Below, one piece after another: positions 1-5,414 of a stretch of DNA of 20,611 nucleotides. Position numbers and translations under genes: made by a program. Every line of letters starts with the position of its first letter. Positions within the stretch are counted from its first letter, which is position 1. The notes beneath the pieces were generated by a model. It did no database searches, had not been told where the DNA came from, and saw nothing but the letters and a program-made list of their open reading frames with translations. Origin of the DNA: a virus; IMG/VR virus record IMGVR_UViG_3300045538_000228, positions 1 through 20,611 of that record, one strand, 5' to 3'.

Positions 1-130
1 CTTCTGGCCGGGCGCTACGCATTAGCGCGACATCGACGTACTGCGAGGTCACGACGGTGACCGTCGTGCCGACCCCGTGCCACGCGAGGCTGGCGAGAAG
101 GTCGCGCTGAGCGGGAGTGAGCTTCGTCAT
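1..130 (-). CDS. Small phage protein, N-terminal part, truncated by left edge
   Basis: Reading the reverse strand, an ATG at 130-128 is preceded by a strong Shine-Dalgarno site (AAAGGAGAT, forward positions 136-144) five bases away. An open frame of 43 codons runs to the window edge without a stop. The protein starts MTKLTPAQRDLLASLAWHG, a beginning typical of small soluble phage or prophage proteins of unknown role. It is the only minus-strand gene I can support, so the region at 131-280 is a divergent intergenic region that should hold control elements. The function is not recognised. The remainder of the gene lies outside the window, so its length is unknown. Confidence 0.68.
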   Translation of the reverse strand, partial: MTKLTPAQRDLLASLAWHGVGTTVTVVTSQYVDVALMRSARPE

Positions 131-163
131 CGGGTATCTCCTTTCAATTGGGTTAGTGGGAGG

Positions 164-187
164 AGCCTAGGCTATGCCCGCTGGGCA
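164..187. promoter_or_regulatory. Palindrome plus small inverted repeat in the divergent intergenic region
   Basis: AGCCTAGGCT at 164-173 is a perfect 10-base palindrome. It is followed at once by TGCCC-GCT-GGGCA (175-187), a perfect 5-base inverted repeat. Both lie between the minus-strand gene starting at 130 and the plus-strand gene starting at 281, where a repressor or activator shared by the two transcripts would bind. No convincing -35/-10 pair is visible on either strand, so an operator role is inference. Confidence 0.3.
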
Positions 188-280
188 GGTCAACAGGAAA
201 GATGCAGCCAGAATCAATGGGTTAGAAGATTTCTCGCGGAAACCCTTGGCAAGGCTCGCATGGCGCTGTAGGTAGCGATC

Positions 281-394
281 ATGGCTCTGACGCTGCTTCT
301 GATCGCATTGTGCTTGCCTCTGGCTCCTCTCCTGTGGCAGGCGGCATGGATCATCCTGCGCGCCAGAGCAGAGCAGTCCAAGCGGGGGGCATGA
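281..394 (+). CDS. 37-residue single-span membrane micro-protein upstream of terS
   Basis: This short frame (37 codons plus stop) encodes a protein starting MALTLLLIALCLPLAPLLWQ. A hydrophobic stretch covers roughly residues 2-25 and is followed by a positively charged tail (RARAEQSKRGA), which is the pattern of a one-span inner-membrane peptide with the tail in the cytoplasm. Its stop codon (392-394) overlaps the ATG of the small terminase gene in an ATGA junction, so the two are probably translationally coupled. An AGG at 270-272 is a weak ribosome-binding candidate. Possible roles are a holin-like or spanin-like lysis helper, or another membrane-acting early peptide, but nothing decides between these. 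A signal-peptide-like leader is an alternative reading. Confidence 0.5.
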   Translation: MALTLLLIALCLPLAPLLWQAAWIILRARAEQSKRGA

Positions 395-1131
395 TGGCTG
401 CTGCTGACGAGCGGGATACGTCGCTGCCTGCTGGTGTTGAGACAGCGGGAGGGACAGCGACTGTCGCAATGCCCGCGCGATCTGGGACAAGCCGTGACGC
501 CCGGACCAAGCCGCGCCAAGCGAAGCGGAAGACCGATGCGAGCGCAGATGCTGCTGGCGCGGGAAGGCGTCGCCACACAGGCGGACGAAAGCCCTACACA
601 GAGCCAGCCCAGAACCTTCTCGGCATCACACAGGACGACATAGCTCGCGTAGCTGCTCTCCCAGACATGGACCTGTTCAAGCGCCCAGAGCGCCGTCCAG
701 TCGGAAGACCTACGCTCTATGATCCCTCCTACTGCGAGAGGCTCATCAGGCTCGCAGAGAATGGCAACAGCCTCACGCAATGTGCCGTCAAGCTAGGACT
801 AGACAAAGCTACGCTGCTCTCATGGGCTGAAGTGCATCCTGAATTTAACACCGCAATGGCTATGGCTACTGAGGCATGCAAGTGCTGGTGGGAAGACATG
901 GGCATGGTCGGCATGGTTTCAGACAAGTTCAATACAGGCATATGGGTTAGAAGCATGTCTGCTCGATTCCGTGACGAGTACGTCGAGCGAAGGCAGACCG
1001 AGATTGCTGGGGAAATCGTCGAGAAGCGCGAGCTAACGATCAATGCGAGAAGCCTTGAGCCTGATGCGCGAGAGGCTCTGAAGCAGGCTCTCCTGAGCGT
1101 AAAGCGCGCGGTTGATGGAGACGATGCGTGA
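391..1131 (+). CDS. terS: Terminase small subunit (DNA recognition)
   Basis: This protein is predicted to bind the phage packaging site and to hand DNA to the large terminase. The first ~95 residues are basic and low-complexity (KPRQAKRKTDASADA region). From about residue 104 the family signature begins: GRPTLYDPSYCERLI, then a helix-turn-helix at about 127-150 (SLTQCAVKLGLDKATLLSW), then HPEFNTAMAMATEACKCWWED, and then FRDEYVERRQTEIAGEI. This is the usual order in phage small terminases of the GRPTKY type. I chose the ATG at 391 (246 residues) because it overlaps the stop of the upstream micro-ORF as ATGA and follows a G-rich ribosome site. A GTG at 310 would add 27 residues lying out of frame across that micro-ORF. 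The large subunit lies unusually far downstream, at 5395. Confidence 0.8.
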   Translation: MMAAADERDTSLPAGVETAGGTATVAMPARSGTSRDARTKPRQAKRKTDASADAAGAGRRRHTGGRKPYTEPAQNLLGITQDDIARVAALPDMDLFKRPERRPVGRPTLYDPSYCERLIRLAENGNSLTQCAVKLGLDKATLLSWAEVHPEFNTAMAMATEACKCWWEDMGMVGMVSDKFNTGIWVRSMSARFRDEYVERRQTEIAGEIVEKRELTINARSLEPDAREALKQALLSVKRAVDGDDA

Positions 1132-1367
1132 CCATCAAGCACGGCTGGCATTGGGAGTTCGGCTGGTTGAGGCGTGTTGAGCTTGATAGCCACAATCCTC
1201 GACGTTATGCGTATGAGATGCCATGCGGATCGATCACCTACTCGTCTGATCCCTTCCACATCACCGGGGCCTATCTGGTTGTCGAGGGAAGTTGCATTTC
1301 GTCTAGGCGAGTCAAGTTCGCGCGGGGGAAGAGCGATGCGGACGGACCGCGATCTACTGCTCGATGA
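1128..1367 (+). CDS. Small hypothetical protein, GTG start coupled to terS
   Basis: This 79-residue protein starts with GTG, which overlaps the terS stop as GTGA (1128-1131). The sequence is rich in Trp, His and Arg near its start (HGWHWEFGWLRR) and ends in a basic tail. It has no membrane segment and no recognisable domain. The next gene starts inside its last 32 bases in another frame, so the C-terminal end is constrained by the overlap. I do not recognise a family. The call rests on the stop/start coupling and the absence of any other explanation for this stretch. Confidence 0.5.
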   Translation: MTIKHGWHWEFGWLRRVELDSHNPRRYAYEMPCGSITYSSDPFHITGAYLVVEGSCISSRRVKFARGKSDADGPRSTAR

Positions 1368-1572
1368 CGTTGTGAAGCTACGCAGGCAGGTTGACGCTCT
1401 GCGAAGTGTTGTGAAGTTGGGGCTTGACTACGCTCTACATGATGCGATAGATCGCGAGTATCGCAGCACCACAACGGCTGCTGCGGCTAACCGAGCGAGG
1501 GCTTCGTTTGAATCGAAAGCTCGTCGCATTTTGAGAGAGGACTACTGTCATGTCGAAGAAGTTCAAGATTGA
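1336..1572 (+). CDS. Small helical hypothetical protein
   Basis: A 78-residue protein starts at the ATG at 1336, which follows a good ribosome site (GGGGGAAGAG, 1324-1333). The same frame is open upstream to 1174, but that part shadows the previous gene. The sequence is charged and helical (LLLDDVVKLRRQVDALRSVVKL), consistent with a short coiled coil, and has an Ala/Arg-rich middle. It overlaps the previous gene by 32 bases and the next by 23. No family is recognised; it may be a small adaptor or inhibitor-type early phage protein. Confidence 0.5.
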   Translation: MRTDRDLLLDDVVKLRRQVDALRSVVKLGLDYALHDAIDREYRSTTTAAAANRARASFESKARRILREDYCHVEEVQD

Positions 1573-1798
1573 GAACGGCATCGAGATGCCGCCTCTGCGC
1601 GTCCGTGGCTCGCAGGAGGCTCTGGTCGAGGCTCTGAGCCAGCTTGACGTTGGGCAGAGCATCTTCGTCGCTGCCGAGGTCTGCAAGACGCCCGCGCCCT
1701 ACGTCGCGCGCGTTGCGAAGGCCAGCGGCGCGAAGTTCACGACCCGCAAGGCTGAGCAGAAGGAAGTGCTGGGCCATCGCATCTGGCGCTTCGCCTGA
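1550..1798 (+). CDS. Small phage protein, DNA-binding-like fold possible
   Basis: This 82-residue basic protein is preceded by GAGAGGA (1533-1539). It has an IENGIEMP start, a helical middle (EALVEALSQLDVGQSIFV) and a second half APYVARVAKASGAKFTTRKAEQ. That second half resembles the recognition part of small phage and prophage DNA-binding proteins, in which a short helical segment is followed by a basic 'KFTTRK' strand and a terminal WRF. The IENGIEMP...L..L.VGQS arrangement is common in phage small proteins of unknown function. It is the last gene before a strong intrinsic terminator (1811-1840), so it ends the first transcription segment. A specific function is not assignable. Confidence 0.62.
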   Translation: MSKKFKIENGIEMPPLRVRGSQEALVEALSQLDVGQSIFVAAEVCKTPAPYVARVAKASGAKFTTRKAEQKEVLGHRIWRFA

Positions 1799-1810
1799 GC
1801 GTCGAGGGGG

Positions 1811-1840
1811 ACGGGGAGTGGCTTCGGCCCTCCCCGTTTT
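1811..1840 (+). terminator. Intrinsic (rho-independent) terminator
   Basis: ACGGGGAG (1811-1818) pairs perfectly with CTCCCCGT (1830-1837). Between them an inner GGC-TTCG-GCC stem caps the structure with a UUCG tetraloop, leaving one bulged T at 1819. The run TTTT follows at 1837-1840. This is a textbook terminator placed 12 bases after the stop at 1798, separating the terS segment from the small-gene chain that starts at 1876. Confidence 0.85.
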
Positions 1841-1875
1841 CTGTCGAGGACTGTTTATCTTTGGATAGGTGATAC

Positions 1876-2073
1876 ATGAAGACCAGCGTTCATCTCGATA
1901 GGAACAGTACTGACTTTGGATACGAGTTCTTTGGCGGTGGATCTTTCAAGGGCGCTCCTCGTCCTAATTTCTTCATTCTGCGCGTCAACCAACTCAACAT
2001 TTTCATCTCGCCCGAGCAGATGATCGATCTCGCGAAGGTCGTGAACAAAGCTGTGAAGGAGATCGAGTTATGA
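1876..2073 (+). CDS. Small hypothetical protein, first of the coupled chain
   Basis: This 65-residue protein starts at an ATG eight bases from GGATAGGTGA. It has an N-terminal half rich in aromatic and Gly residues (DFGYEFFGGGSFKG) and a helical C-terminal half (SPEQMIDLAKVVNKAVKEIEL). Its stop overlaps the next start as ATGA (2070-2073). Because it follows the terminator, transcription of the next dozen genes either begins just upstream or depends on terminator read-through or antitermination. No promoter is clear in the 77-base gap. The function is unknown. Confidence 0.6.
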   Translation: MKTSVHLDRNSTDFGYEFFGGGSFKGAPRPNFFILRVNQLNIFISPEQMIDLAKVVNKAVKEIEL

Positions 2074-2309
2074 GCGAAGTTATGAAGCGCCTCCTTGCTG
2101 AGCGACGCGAACGCATCGCGAATGAGCGTCTCGCTGCTGAACGCCTCCGCGCCGACCGCCGCGAGCGCATCGCGACTGCGTGTCTCGCGGGGATGCTCGC
2201 GAACTCTAGCTACGAAGGCTCAAACGGAACCTTCAATGGATGCGCGTATGACGCGGTCATGTTCGCCGACGCCCTCATTGCTCGGCTCGACAAGGAGGCC
2301 AAGCCATGA
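2070..2309 (+). CDS. Small Arg/Glu-rich protein, copy A of a duplicated domain
   Basis: This is a 79-residue protein. Its N-terminal ~30 residues are a charged repeat-like helix (RRERIANERLAAERLRADRRERIAT). Its second half, RERIATACLAGMLAN...YDAVMFADALIARLDKEAKP, matches the C-terminal half of the protein at 2954-3241 (RERIATAFMAAILC...DAIRYADALIEELDKEDKP). The pattern 'AIxxADALIxxLDKE' recurs in many small phage proteins of unknown function. The gene starts in an ATGA overlap with the upstream gene and ends in the shared junction motif that supplies the next ribosome site. The two RRERIA stretches may themselves come from internal duplication. Confidence 0.62.
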   Translation: MSEVMKRLLAERRERIANERLAAERLRADRRERIATACLAGMLANSSYEGSNGTFNGCAYDAVMFADALIARLDKEAKP

Positions 2310-2557
2310 GCGACTTCTCTCAACTGATGATCGATGAAGAGCGTGTTCGACGCTGGAATGCGGAGAGCGAGAACGCGGGCGCACATCTAGAAATCGCGAA
2401 GGCGCGGCGCAACTGCTCGTACCTGCTCTCTCAGCACGATCCGGTTGCCAAGCTCGGGATCGACCGAGAAAAGCTGCGAGCGGTTCTAGCCTTCGTCTGG
2501 CACGGAAACGATGCTCGGCTGGAGCGAGACTTCGCCAAGCTGGAGGCCAAGCCATGA
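2306..2557 (+). CDS. Small charged hypothetical protein
   Basis: This 83-residue protein is coupled at both ends by ATGA overlaps. It starts MSDFSQLMIDEERVRRWNAE, is predicted to be largely helical, and contains one Cys (RRNCSYLL). It ends LEAKP, the same C-terminal tail as several neighbours because the tail is encoded by the shared junction motif. AAGGAGG at 2292-2298 lies seven bases from the start. No family is recognised. Confidence 0.6.
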   Translation: MSDFSQLMIDEERVRRWNAESENAGAHLEIAKARRNCSYLLSQHDPVAKLGIDREKLRAVLAFVWHGNDARLERDFAKLEAKP

Positions 2558-2754
2558 AGTACTGCCCCGAGCTTTCCCCGCAGCGCAAGGCGCAGCTAGA
2601 CGCATGGATGAGGCGACCTGACTGGCTCCGTGGCGCGGCAAAGGCTCGCGTCGCAGAGGCGATGCGTCATCCTCCACACTCTCATGAACATCTGCGTCAT
2701 ATGGCTATCGCAGCCCAGTACGAGCGCGATGCAGAGGCGGGAGACAAGCGATGA
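2554..2754 (+). CDS. Small hypothetical protein, DNA/RNA-binding not excluded
   Basis: This 66-residue protein starts MKYCPELSPQRKAQLDAWM and is basic and helical, with a His/Pro-rich middle (RHPPHSHEHLRHM). The start follows the junction motif TGGAGGCCAAGCC. The stop overlaps the next start as ATGA in a more degenerate copy of the junction (GGGAGACAAGCGATGA). The His cluster could bind a metal, but no defined motif is present. The function is unknown. Confidence 0.58.
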   Translation: MKYCPELSPQRKAQLDAWMRRPDWLRGAAKARVAEAMRHPPHSHEHLRHMAIAAQYERDAEAGDKR

Positions 2755-2957
2755 AGCTCTGGGAGTTACGAGACACGGTCAACGCGCTGATCGAGTTGCA
2801 CGGCGTCAACTCGCGCATAAACGTGATCTACCCGTGCAGCAATCGAACGAAGCTTGGAACCATCACCGGCTATGAGGTCGTGCGAGATGATCGTGAAGGT
2901 CGCTCGACCATCAAGCTTAAGATCAACCATGCGCGCGGAGAGGAGGACAAGCCATGA
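2751..2957 (+). CDS. Small hypothetical protein
   Basis: This 68-residue protein begins MKLWELRDTVNALIELHGVN, an amphipathic helix. It continues with a likely beta-rich half (RINVIYPCSNRTKLGTITGYEVVRDD.....STIKLKI), which could be a small mixed alpha/beta fold. Starts of the 'LxELxDxVxxLIxxHG' kind are frequent in short phage proteins placed in replication or early-gene blocks. The end carries the EEDKP tail encoded by the junction repeat. The function is unknown. Confidence 0.6.
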   Translation: MKLWELRDTVNALIELHGVNSRINVIYPCSNRTKLGTITGYEVVRDDREGRSTIKLKINHARGEEDKP

Positions 2958-3241
2958 ACTACCCATCTTGCCTTCGATGCGGAAAGGGTTTTGGCTGCGT
3001 CTGCAATACCCCGATTCGGACACTCCCACATTTGGAGCCTGCCACCACCCAAAATGTTGTCGATGAGAAGCGCCTCCGCGCCGAGCGCCGCGAACGCATC
3101 GCGACTGCGTTCATGGCGGCGATCCTCTGCCGCGAGGAGAACAACGACGTAGGATACCTTAACCCCAAGCTCGTACCCAAGGACGCCATTCGCTACGCCG
3201 ACGCACTCATCGAGGAACTCGACAAGGAGGACAAGCCATGA
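2954..3241 (+). CDS. Zinc-knuckle-type N-terminus fused to copy B of the duplicated domain
   Basis: This 95-residue protein begins with Cys at positions 6, 9, 15 and 17 (CLRCGKGFGCVC), a compact four-Cys arrangement likely to bind zinc. A short linker leads into KRLRAERRERIATAFMAAILC and then DAIRYADALIEELDKEDKP, homologous to the second half of the protein at 2070-2309. The gene is therefore either a fusion of a zinc knuckle to that domain or the ancestral form from which 2070-2309 lost the Cys part. ATGA overlaps are present on both sides. Confidence 0.62.
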   Translation: MNYPSCLRCGKGFGCVCNTPIRTLPHLEPATTQNVVDEKRLRAERRERIATAFMAAILCREENNDVGYLNPKLVPKDAIRYADALIEELDKEDKP

Positions 3242-3588
3242 GCGACATCTTTAAGGAATTCAGCGTCGATGTCCTGCGTGACTCCGAGAACGCAGGCCCG
3301 ACCAGCGCCGAGGTCCGCATGGCGCAGGAGATCGCCCGCTTCCGCGCTGAGAACATCCATCTACGCCGCGCGGGTATGGACCGCCCATCTGCGGAACTGC
3401 ATGAGGCTGCGCTGGCGGAACTGCGCGCCGATAACGAACGACTCCGCGCCCGCGTGGAGAAGCTGGAGAGGGCATTGCATGCCGCAAAGGATGCAATGGC
3501 TGCCGTGTCTGTTCCTCGCGACAACGAACGTGCAATCCTGTTTCAGGCGTATGATGCCGCATTGGTTGCGCTGGAGGCCAAGCCATGA
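3238..3588 (+). CDS. Coiled-coil hypothetical protein
   Basis: This 116-residue protein has a long charged heptad-like stretch at about residues 25-90 (VRMAQEIARFRAENIHLRRAG, then LRADNERLRARVEKLERALHAAKDAM), indicating a parallel coiled coil. It ends in the LEAKP tail. AAGGAGGACAAGCC precedes the start. The coiled coil suggests oligomerisation or a protein-partner role. No catalytic motif is visible. Confidence 0.62.
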   Translation: MSDIFKEFSVDVLRDSENAGPTSAEVRMAQEIARFRAENIHLRRAGMDRPSAELHEAALAELRADNERLRARVEKLERALHAAKDAMAAVSVPRDNERAILFQAYDAALVALEAKP

Positions 3589-3866
3589 GCGACGATCTTG
3601 TATCTCGCCTGTGTTCACCAGAGGAGATCGTCTTCCCTGCCGGGACGAAGATCGTCCTTGATGGCGGCAAGACGATGGAACTCCTAGAACCTTTCTCTAT
3701 GTGGAGCAGCAGCAGCGACAAGCACGACGCCGCCGCTGAGATCGTTCTGCTGCGCGCCGAGATCACCCGCTACCGTGCCGGTCTCCAGAAGATCGTGGAG
3801 GGCGACGGCTTCTGGGATGCACCCTCCCTCGCCCGTGACCTACTGGAAGGAAAGGATGTGACATGA
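3585..3866 (+). CDS. Small hypothetical protein with C-terminal helical repeat
   Basis: This 93-residue protein has an N-terminal half of mixed character (EEIVFPAGTKIVLDGGKTMELLEPF) and a helical second half (AAAEIVLLRAEITRYRAGLQKIVEGDGFWDAPSLARDLLEG). The segment 'AAxEIxxLRAEITRYRxxLxKI...' resembles short helical modules found in phage early proteins, including the neighbour at 3238-3588, so a shared origin is possible. The start uses the junction repeat (TGGAGGCCAAGCCATGAGCG). The stop overlaps the following micro-ORF as ATGA. The function is unknown. Confidence 0.6.
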   Translation: MSDDLVSRLCSPEEIVFPAGTKIVLDGGKTMELLEPFSMWSSSSDKHDAAAEIVLLRAEITRYRAGLQKIVEGDGFWDAPSLARDLLEGKDVT

Positions 3867-3931
3867 ACGAGCGTCATTGGTTTGCAATCGCGATTGCAAT
3901 CCTACTGATCATGCTTGGTATGAATCTATGA
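3863..3931 (+). CDS. 22-residue membrane micro-protein
   Basis: The frame encodes MNERHWFAIAIAILLIMLGM followed by NL and a stop. It is a polar start followed by one hydrophobic span of about 15 residues. It is joined by ATGA overlaps to the gene before (3863-3866) and the gene after (3928-3931), exactly as its larger neighbours are. That makes chance unlikely even though it is far below normal gene length. AAGGAAAGGATG upstream can serve as its ribosome site. Its role is unknown: a regulatory membrane peptide, or simply a translation bridge, is possible. Confidence 0.5.
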   Translation: MNERHWFAIAIAILLIMLGMNL

Positions 3932-4371
3932 ACAGACCGCTATACGAAACGCAACATGACAGGCTTGCAGAAGCTCGCGTTGCGAAGAAGGTTGCAGACA
4001 AGTGGGCATTGAGGCCCATTAAGCTGCGACCGACATACGTTGTTGACTATGCATTGATGAAGGAAAATACCTGCGCTGGATTCATGGAAGTGAAGTGCCG
4101 CAACTACACCATGAGCGAGATGGATAAGATGGGCGGCTTTATGATCTCTCTCGACAAGCTTGCCAAGGGCATTCAGCTTGCTCGCATCGGCAGGGTAGTA
4201 TTCACGATTGCAGTTAGCGCGAAGGGAGTGATCTATTACTACGACATCAAAGATAACAACATCCTGAACTGTCACGATGGACTTTCATTTGGTGGCCGCA
4301 CGGACAGGGATGATCCGCAGGACGTAGAGCCTGTTGCGCTGTTCAAGGCTGCGAGGTTCCAGAAGCTATGA
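3928..4371 (+). CDS. PD-(D/E)XK-like phage nuclease-fold protein
   Basis: This is a 147-residue protein. The frame is open upstream to 3877, but the ATG at 3928 overlaps the micro-ORF stop as ATGA and is the natural start. The order of candidate active-site residues is Glu15 in the first helix, Asp40 (VVDYAL), and Glu54-Val-Lys56 (AGFMEVKCRN). It is followed by an alpha/beta stretch (DKLAKGIQLARIGRVVFTIAVSAKGVIYYYDI). This helix-D-ExK arrangement matches the PD-(D/E)XK nuclease fold seen in phage VRR-NUC or Holliday-resolvase-like small nucleases. It could act in DNA processing before packaging or in host DNA degradation. Assignment is by motif only, and the fold could be inactive. Confidence 0.5.
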   Translation: MNRPLYETQHDRLAEARVAKKVADKWALRPIKLRPTYVVDYALMKENTCAGFMEVKCRNYTMSEMDKMGGFMISLDKLAKGIQLARIGRVVFTIAVSAKGVIYYYDIKDNNILNCHDGLSFGGRTDRDDPQDVEPVALFKAARFQKL

Positions 4372-4775
4372 CCAACACCGTGTGCAAGGGATGCATCTAC
4401 GCTGACTGGCATCGCGATGTTAAGAAGCGGCTGCACTTCAAGGGTGGCGGCACCTGTACGAGGCTCATGGACTTCCCATTGGATACGAGGTTGCCAGCCG
4501 CCTTCCATTGGCTGGGAAGAAGGGAGCCAGAGCCATTCGGCGGATACATCAACCGCAACCATGAGATGGAGCGTCTCTGCCCGTTCAAGGTGACGGAGAA
4601 GACCGAGGGTGCCGATCTAGACTCCCTGATCCGCGCTTTCGAGGATGCAGTCGTGATGGTGAGAGAGGCTGATGCCGATGCCGCGCCACGGGCTGCGCTG
4701 GCCTATGAGACCGCTAGGATTGCATTGAAAATGGAATACGCGAGGATGAAAGATGCCGCAGATAATTCTGACTGA
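4368..4775 (+). CDS. Cys-rich zinc-binding-type protein
   Basis: This 135-residue protein is coupled by ATGA to the nuclease-like gene. Cys6 and Cys9 (VCKGCIYADWH), Cys30 (GGTCTRLMDFPL) and Cys71 (MERLCPFK) form a probable four-Cys zinc site spread over the first 75 residues. The remaining 55 residues form an Ala-rich acidic helix (DSLIRAFEDAVVMVREADADAAPRAA). The 'CKGCxYAD...CTR...CPF' layout occurs in phage and prophage proteins of unknown role. Pairing with a nuclease-like gene may indicate joint action, but that is inference. Confidence 0.58.
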   Translation: MTNTVCKGCIYADWHRDVKKRLHFKGGGTCTRLMDFPLDTRLPAAFHWLGRREPEPFGGYINRNHEMERLCPFKVTEKTEGADLDSLIRAFEDAVVMVREADADAAPRAALAYETARIALKMEYARMKDAADNSD

Positions 4776-4926
4776 TCCTTGTTATTACTGCGGCAGGAAG
4801 CTCGATGACGTAGCAAAGAATGGTTGCGGATCAGAAGAGTTTCCGAAGAGTACTGTAGACAAATGGTGCGCTGTTGTTACTGCTGCGAGGTTGTCCCGTG
4901 ATGTCCAAGTCGCAGATCAAAAGTGA
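4753..4926 (+). CDS. 57-residue Cys protein resembling a truncated HNH-type zinc finger
   Basis: The ATG at 4753 follows GAGGATG and opens a 57-codon frame that overlaps both neighbours (23 bases upstream, 26 downstream). The protein begins MPQIILTDPCYYCGRKLDDV. Cys10 and Cys13, with Cys25 and Cys39, could bind zinc. DPCxYCG is the usual first zinc knuckle of small phage HNH endonucleases. The expected second half (His-Asn-His helix and second CxxC) is missing, so it is either a remnant or a zinc-binding protein of other function. It fills the otherwise empty 4776-4900 stretch. Confidence 0.45.
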   Translation: MPQIILTDPCYYCGRKLDDVAKNGCGSEEFPKSTVDKWCAVVTAARLSRDVQVADQK

Positions 4927-5242
4927 AAAGCGCAAGCGCATGATGACCGTGCGCCAGCTTCTTCATTTCGAGAACGTCAGGATACAGGGTGCGAACTACG
5001 CGGGCCGGGCTTGCTTCAAGCAGCCGCTCGACAACATCGATCCCCTGCTGATCCAGTTGAGTGGCATACTGGAGGAGAACGCAGGCTTCATCTCCGAGGT
5101 CTGCAAGCGAGCGGGAGTGGGCAGGTCTACTGTCCAGCGATGGATGCACGAAGGGAAAGATCCCAAGCTCAGCTACCTGCGCGCGATGCTGAATGCTATG
5201 GGGTATGACCTGAGAATCGAAAGGATGCGTGATGACGATTGA
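4901..5242 (+). CDS. Helix-turn-helix DNA-binding protein
   Basis: This 113-residue basic protein starts at the ATG at 4901 (GAGG at 4887-4890). A TTG at 4874 is a weaker alternative. The C-terminal half, NAGFISEVCKRAGVGRSTVQRWMHEGKDPKL.YLRAMLNAMGYDLRIERM, is a Cro/C1-type helix-turn-helix: helix 2 is about ISEVCKRAG, and the recognition helix is about GRSTVQRW. It is followed by the 'P.L..L...LNALGYDL.I' helix typical of phage regulators and antitoxins. It probably regulates a phage promoter. It is the only clear transcription-factor-type gene in the window and a candidate partner for the operator-like array at 20404-20431. Confidence 0.65.
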   Translation: MSKSQIKSEKRKRMMTVRQLLHFENVRIQGANYAGRACFKQPLDNIDPLLIQLSGILEENAGFISEVCKRAGVGRSTVQRWMHEGKDPKLSYLRAMLNAMGYDLRIERMRDDD

Positions 5243-5414
5243 GAAGTTTGATTTGATCTCTGCACTCAGGCAAAAGGCTAGGTTTGATGTATCGAGGTAT
5301 TTGCATTTTGCTACTGACAAGGATTTGAAGGAGCATATCTGCTGGAAGGCTGCTGAAGAGCTAGAGAAGTGCAAGTCATGCAAGGTGGATAGCGATGCCG
5401 TTCGTGGAGATTGA
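5232..5414 (+). CDS. Small hypothetical protein just upstream of terL
   Basis: This 60-residue protein starts at the ATG at 5232, overlapping the helix-turn-helix gene by 11 bases, with AAAGGATG as its ribosome site. It is charged and helical, with a C-terminal EELEKCKSCKVDSD containing a CxxC pair. Its last 20 bases overlap the start of the large terminase gene in another frame, so it is part of the same coupled transcript. Base composition is more AT-rich than in the terminase. The function is unknown. Confidence 0.52.
   Translation: MTIEKFDLISALRQKARFDVSRYLHFATDKDLKEHICWKAAEELEKCKSCKVDSDAVRGD

Larger units (their letters stand above)
2292..3594 (+). repeat. Family of near-identical gene-junction motifs (SD + stop/start overlap)
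   Basis: The motif GGAGGMCAAGCCATGA appears at five gene junctions, with ATGs at 2306, 2554, 2954, 3238 and 3585. A weaker version (GGGAGACAAGCGATGA) has its ATG at 2751. Each copy supplies a Shine-Dalgarno site seven bases from the start, encodes the last residues of the upstream protein (AKP or DKP), and ends in the ATGA overlap. Three copies also share the next bases, giving MSD starts. Identity this high across unrelated proteins is more than ribosome-site conservation requires. Confidence 0.75.

Noticed and set aside
77-271. Plus-strand 64-codon frame at the left edge
   Set aside because: It is antisense to the minus-strand gene with a strong ribosome site and crosses the divergent intergenic region.
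188-274. Possible promoters TTGACC (minus strand, 193-188) and TTGGCA-17-TAGGTA (246-274)
   Set aside because: Each has a poor -10 match, and the second would start transcription at or after the ATG at 281. They were not strong enough to list as features.
2292-3594. Junction repeats as a CRISPR-like array
   Set aside because: Repeat spacing is irregular and the intervals are coding genes, not uniform spacers.
3877-3927. Upstream extension of the nuclease-like gene
   Set aside because: It overlaps the membrane micro-ORF in another frame; the ATG at 3928 is coupled by ATGA to that micro-ORF.
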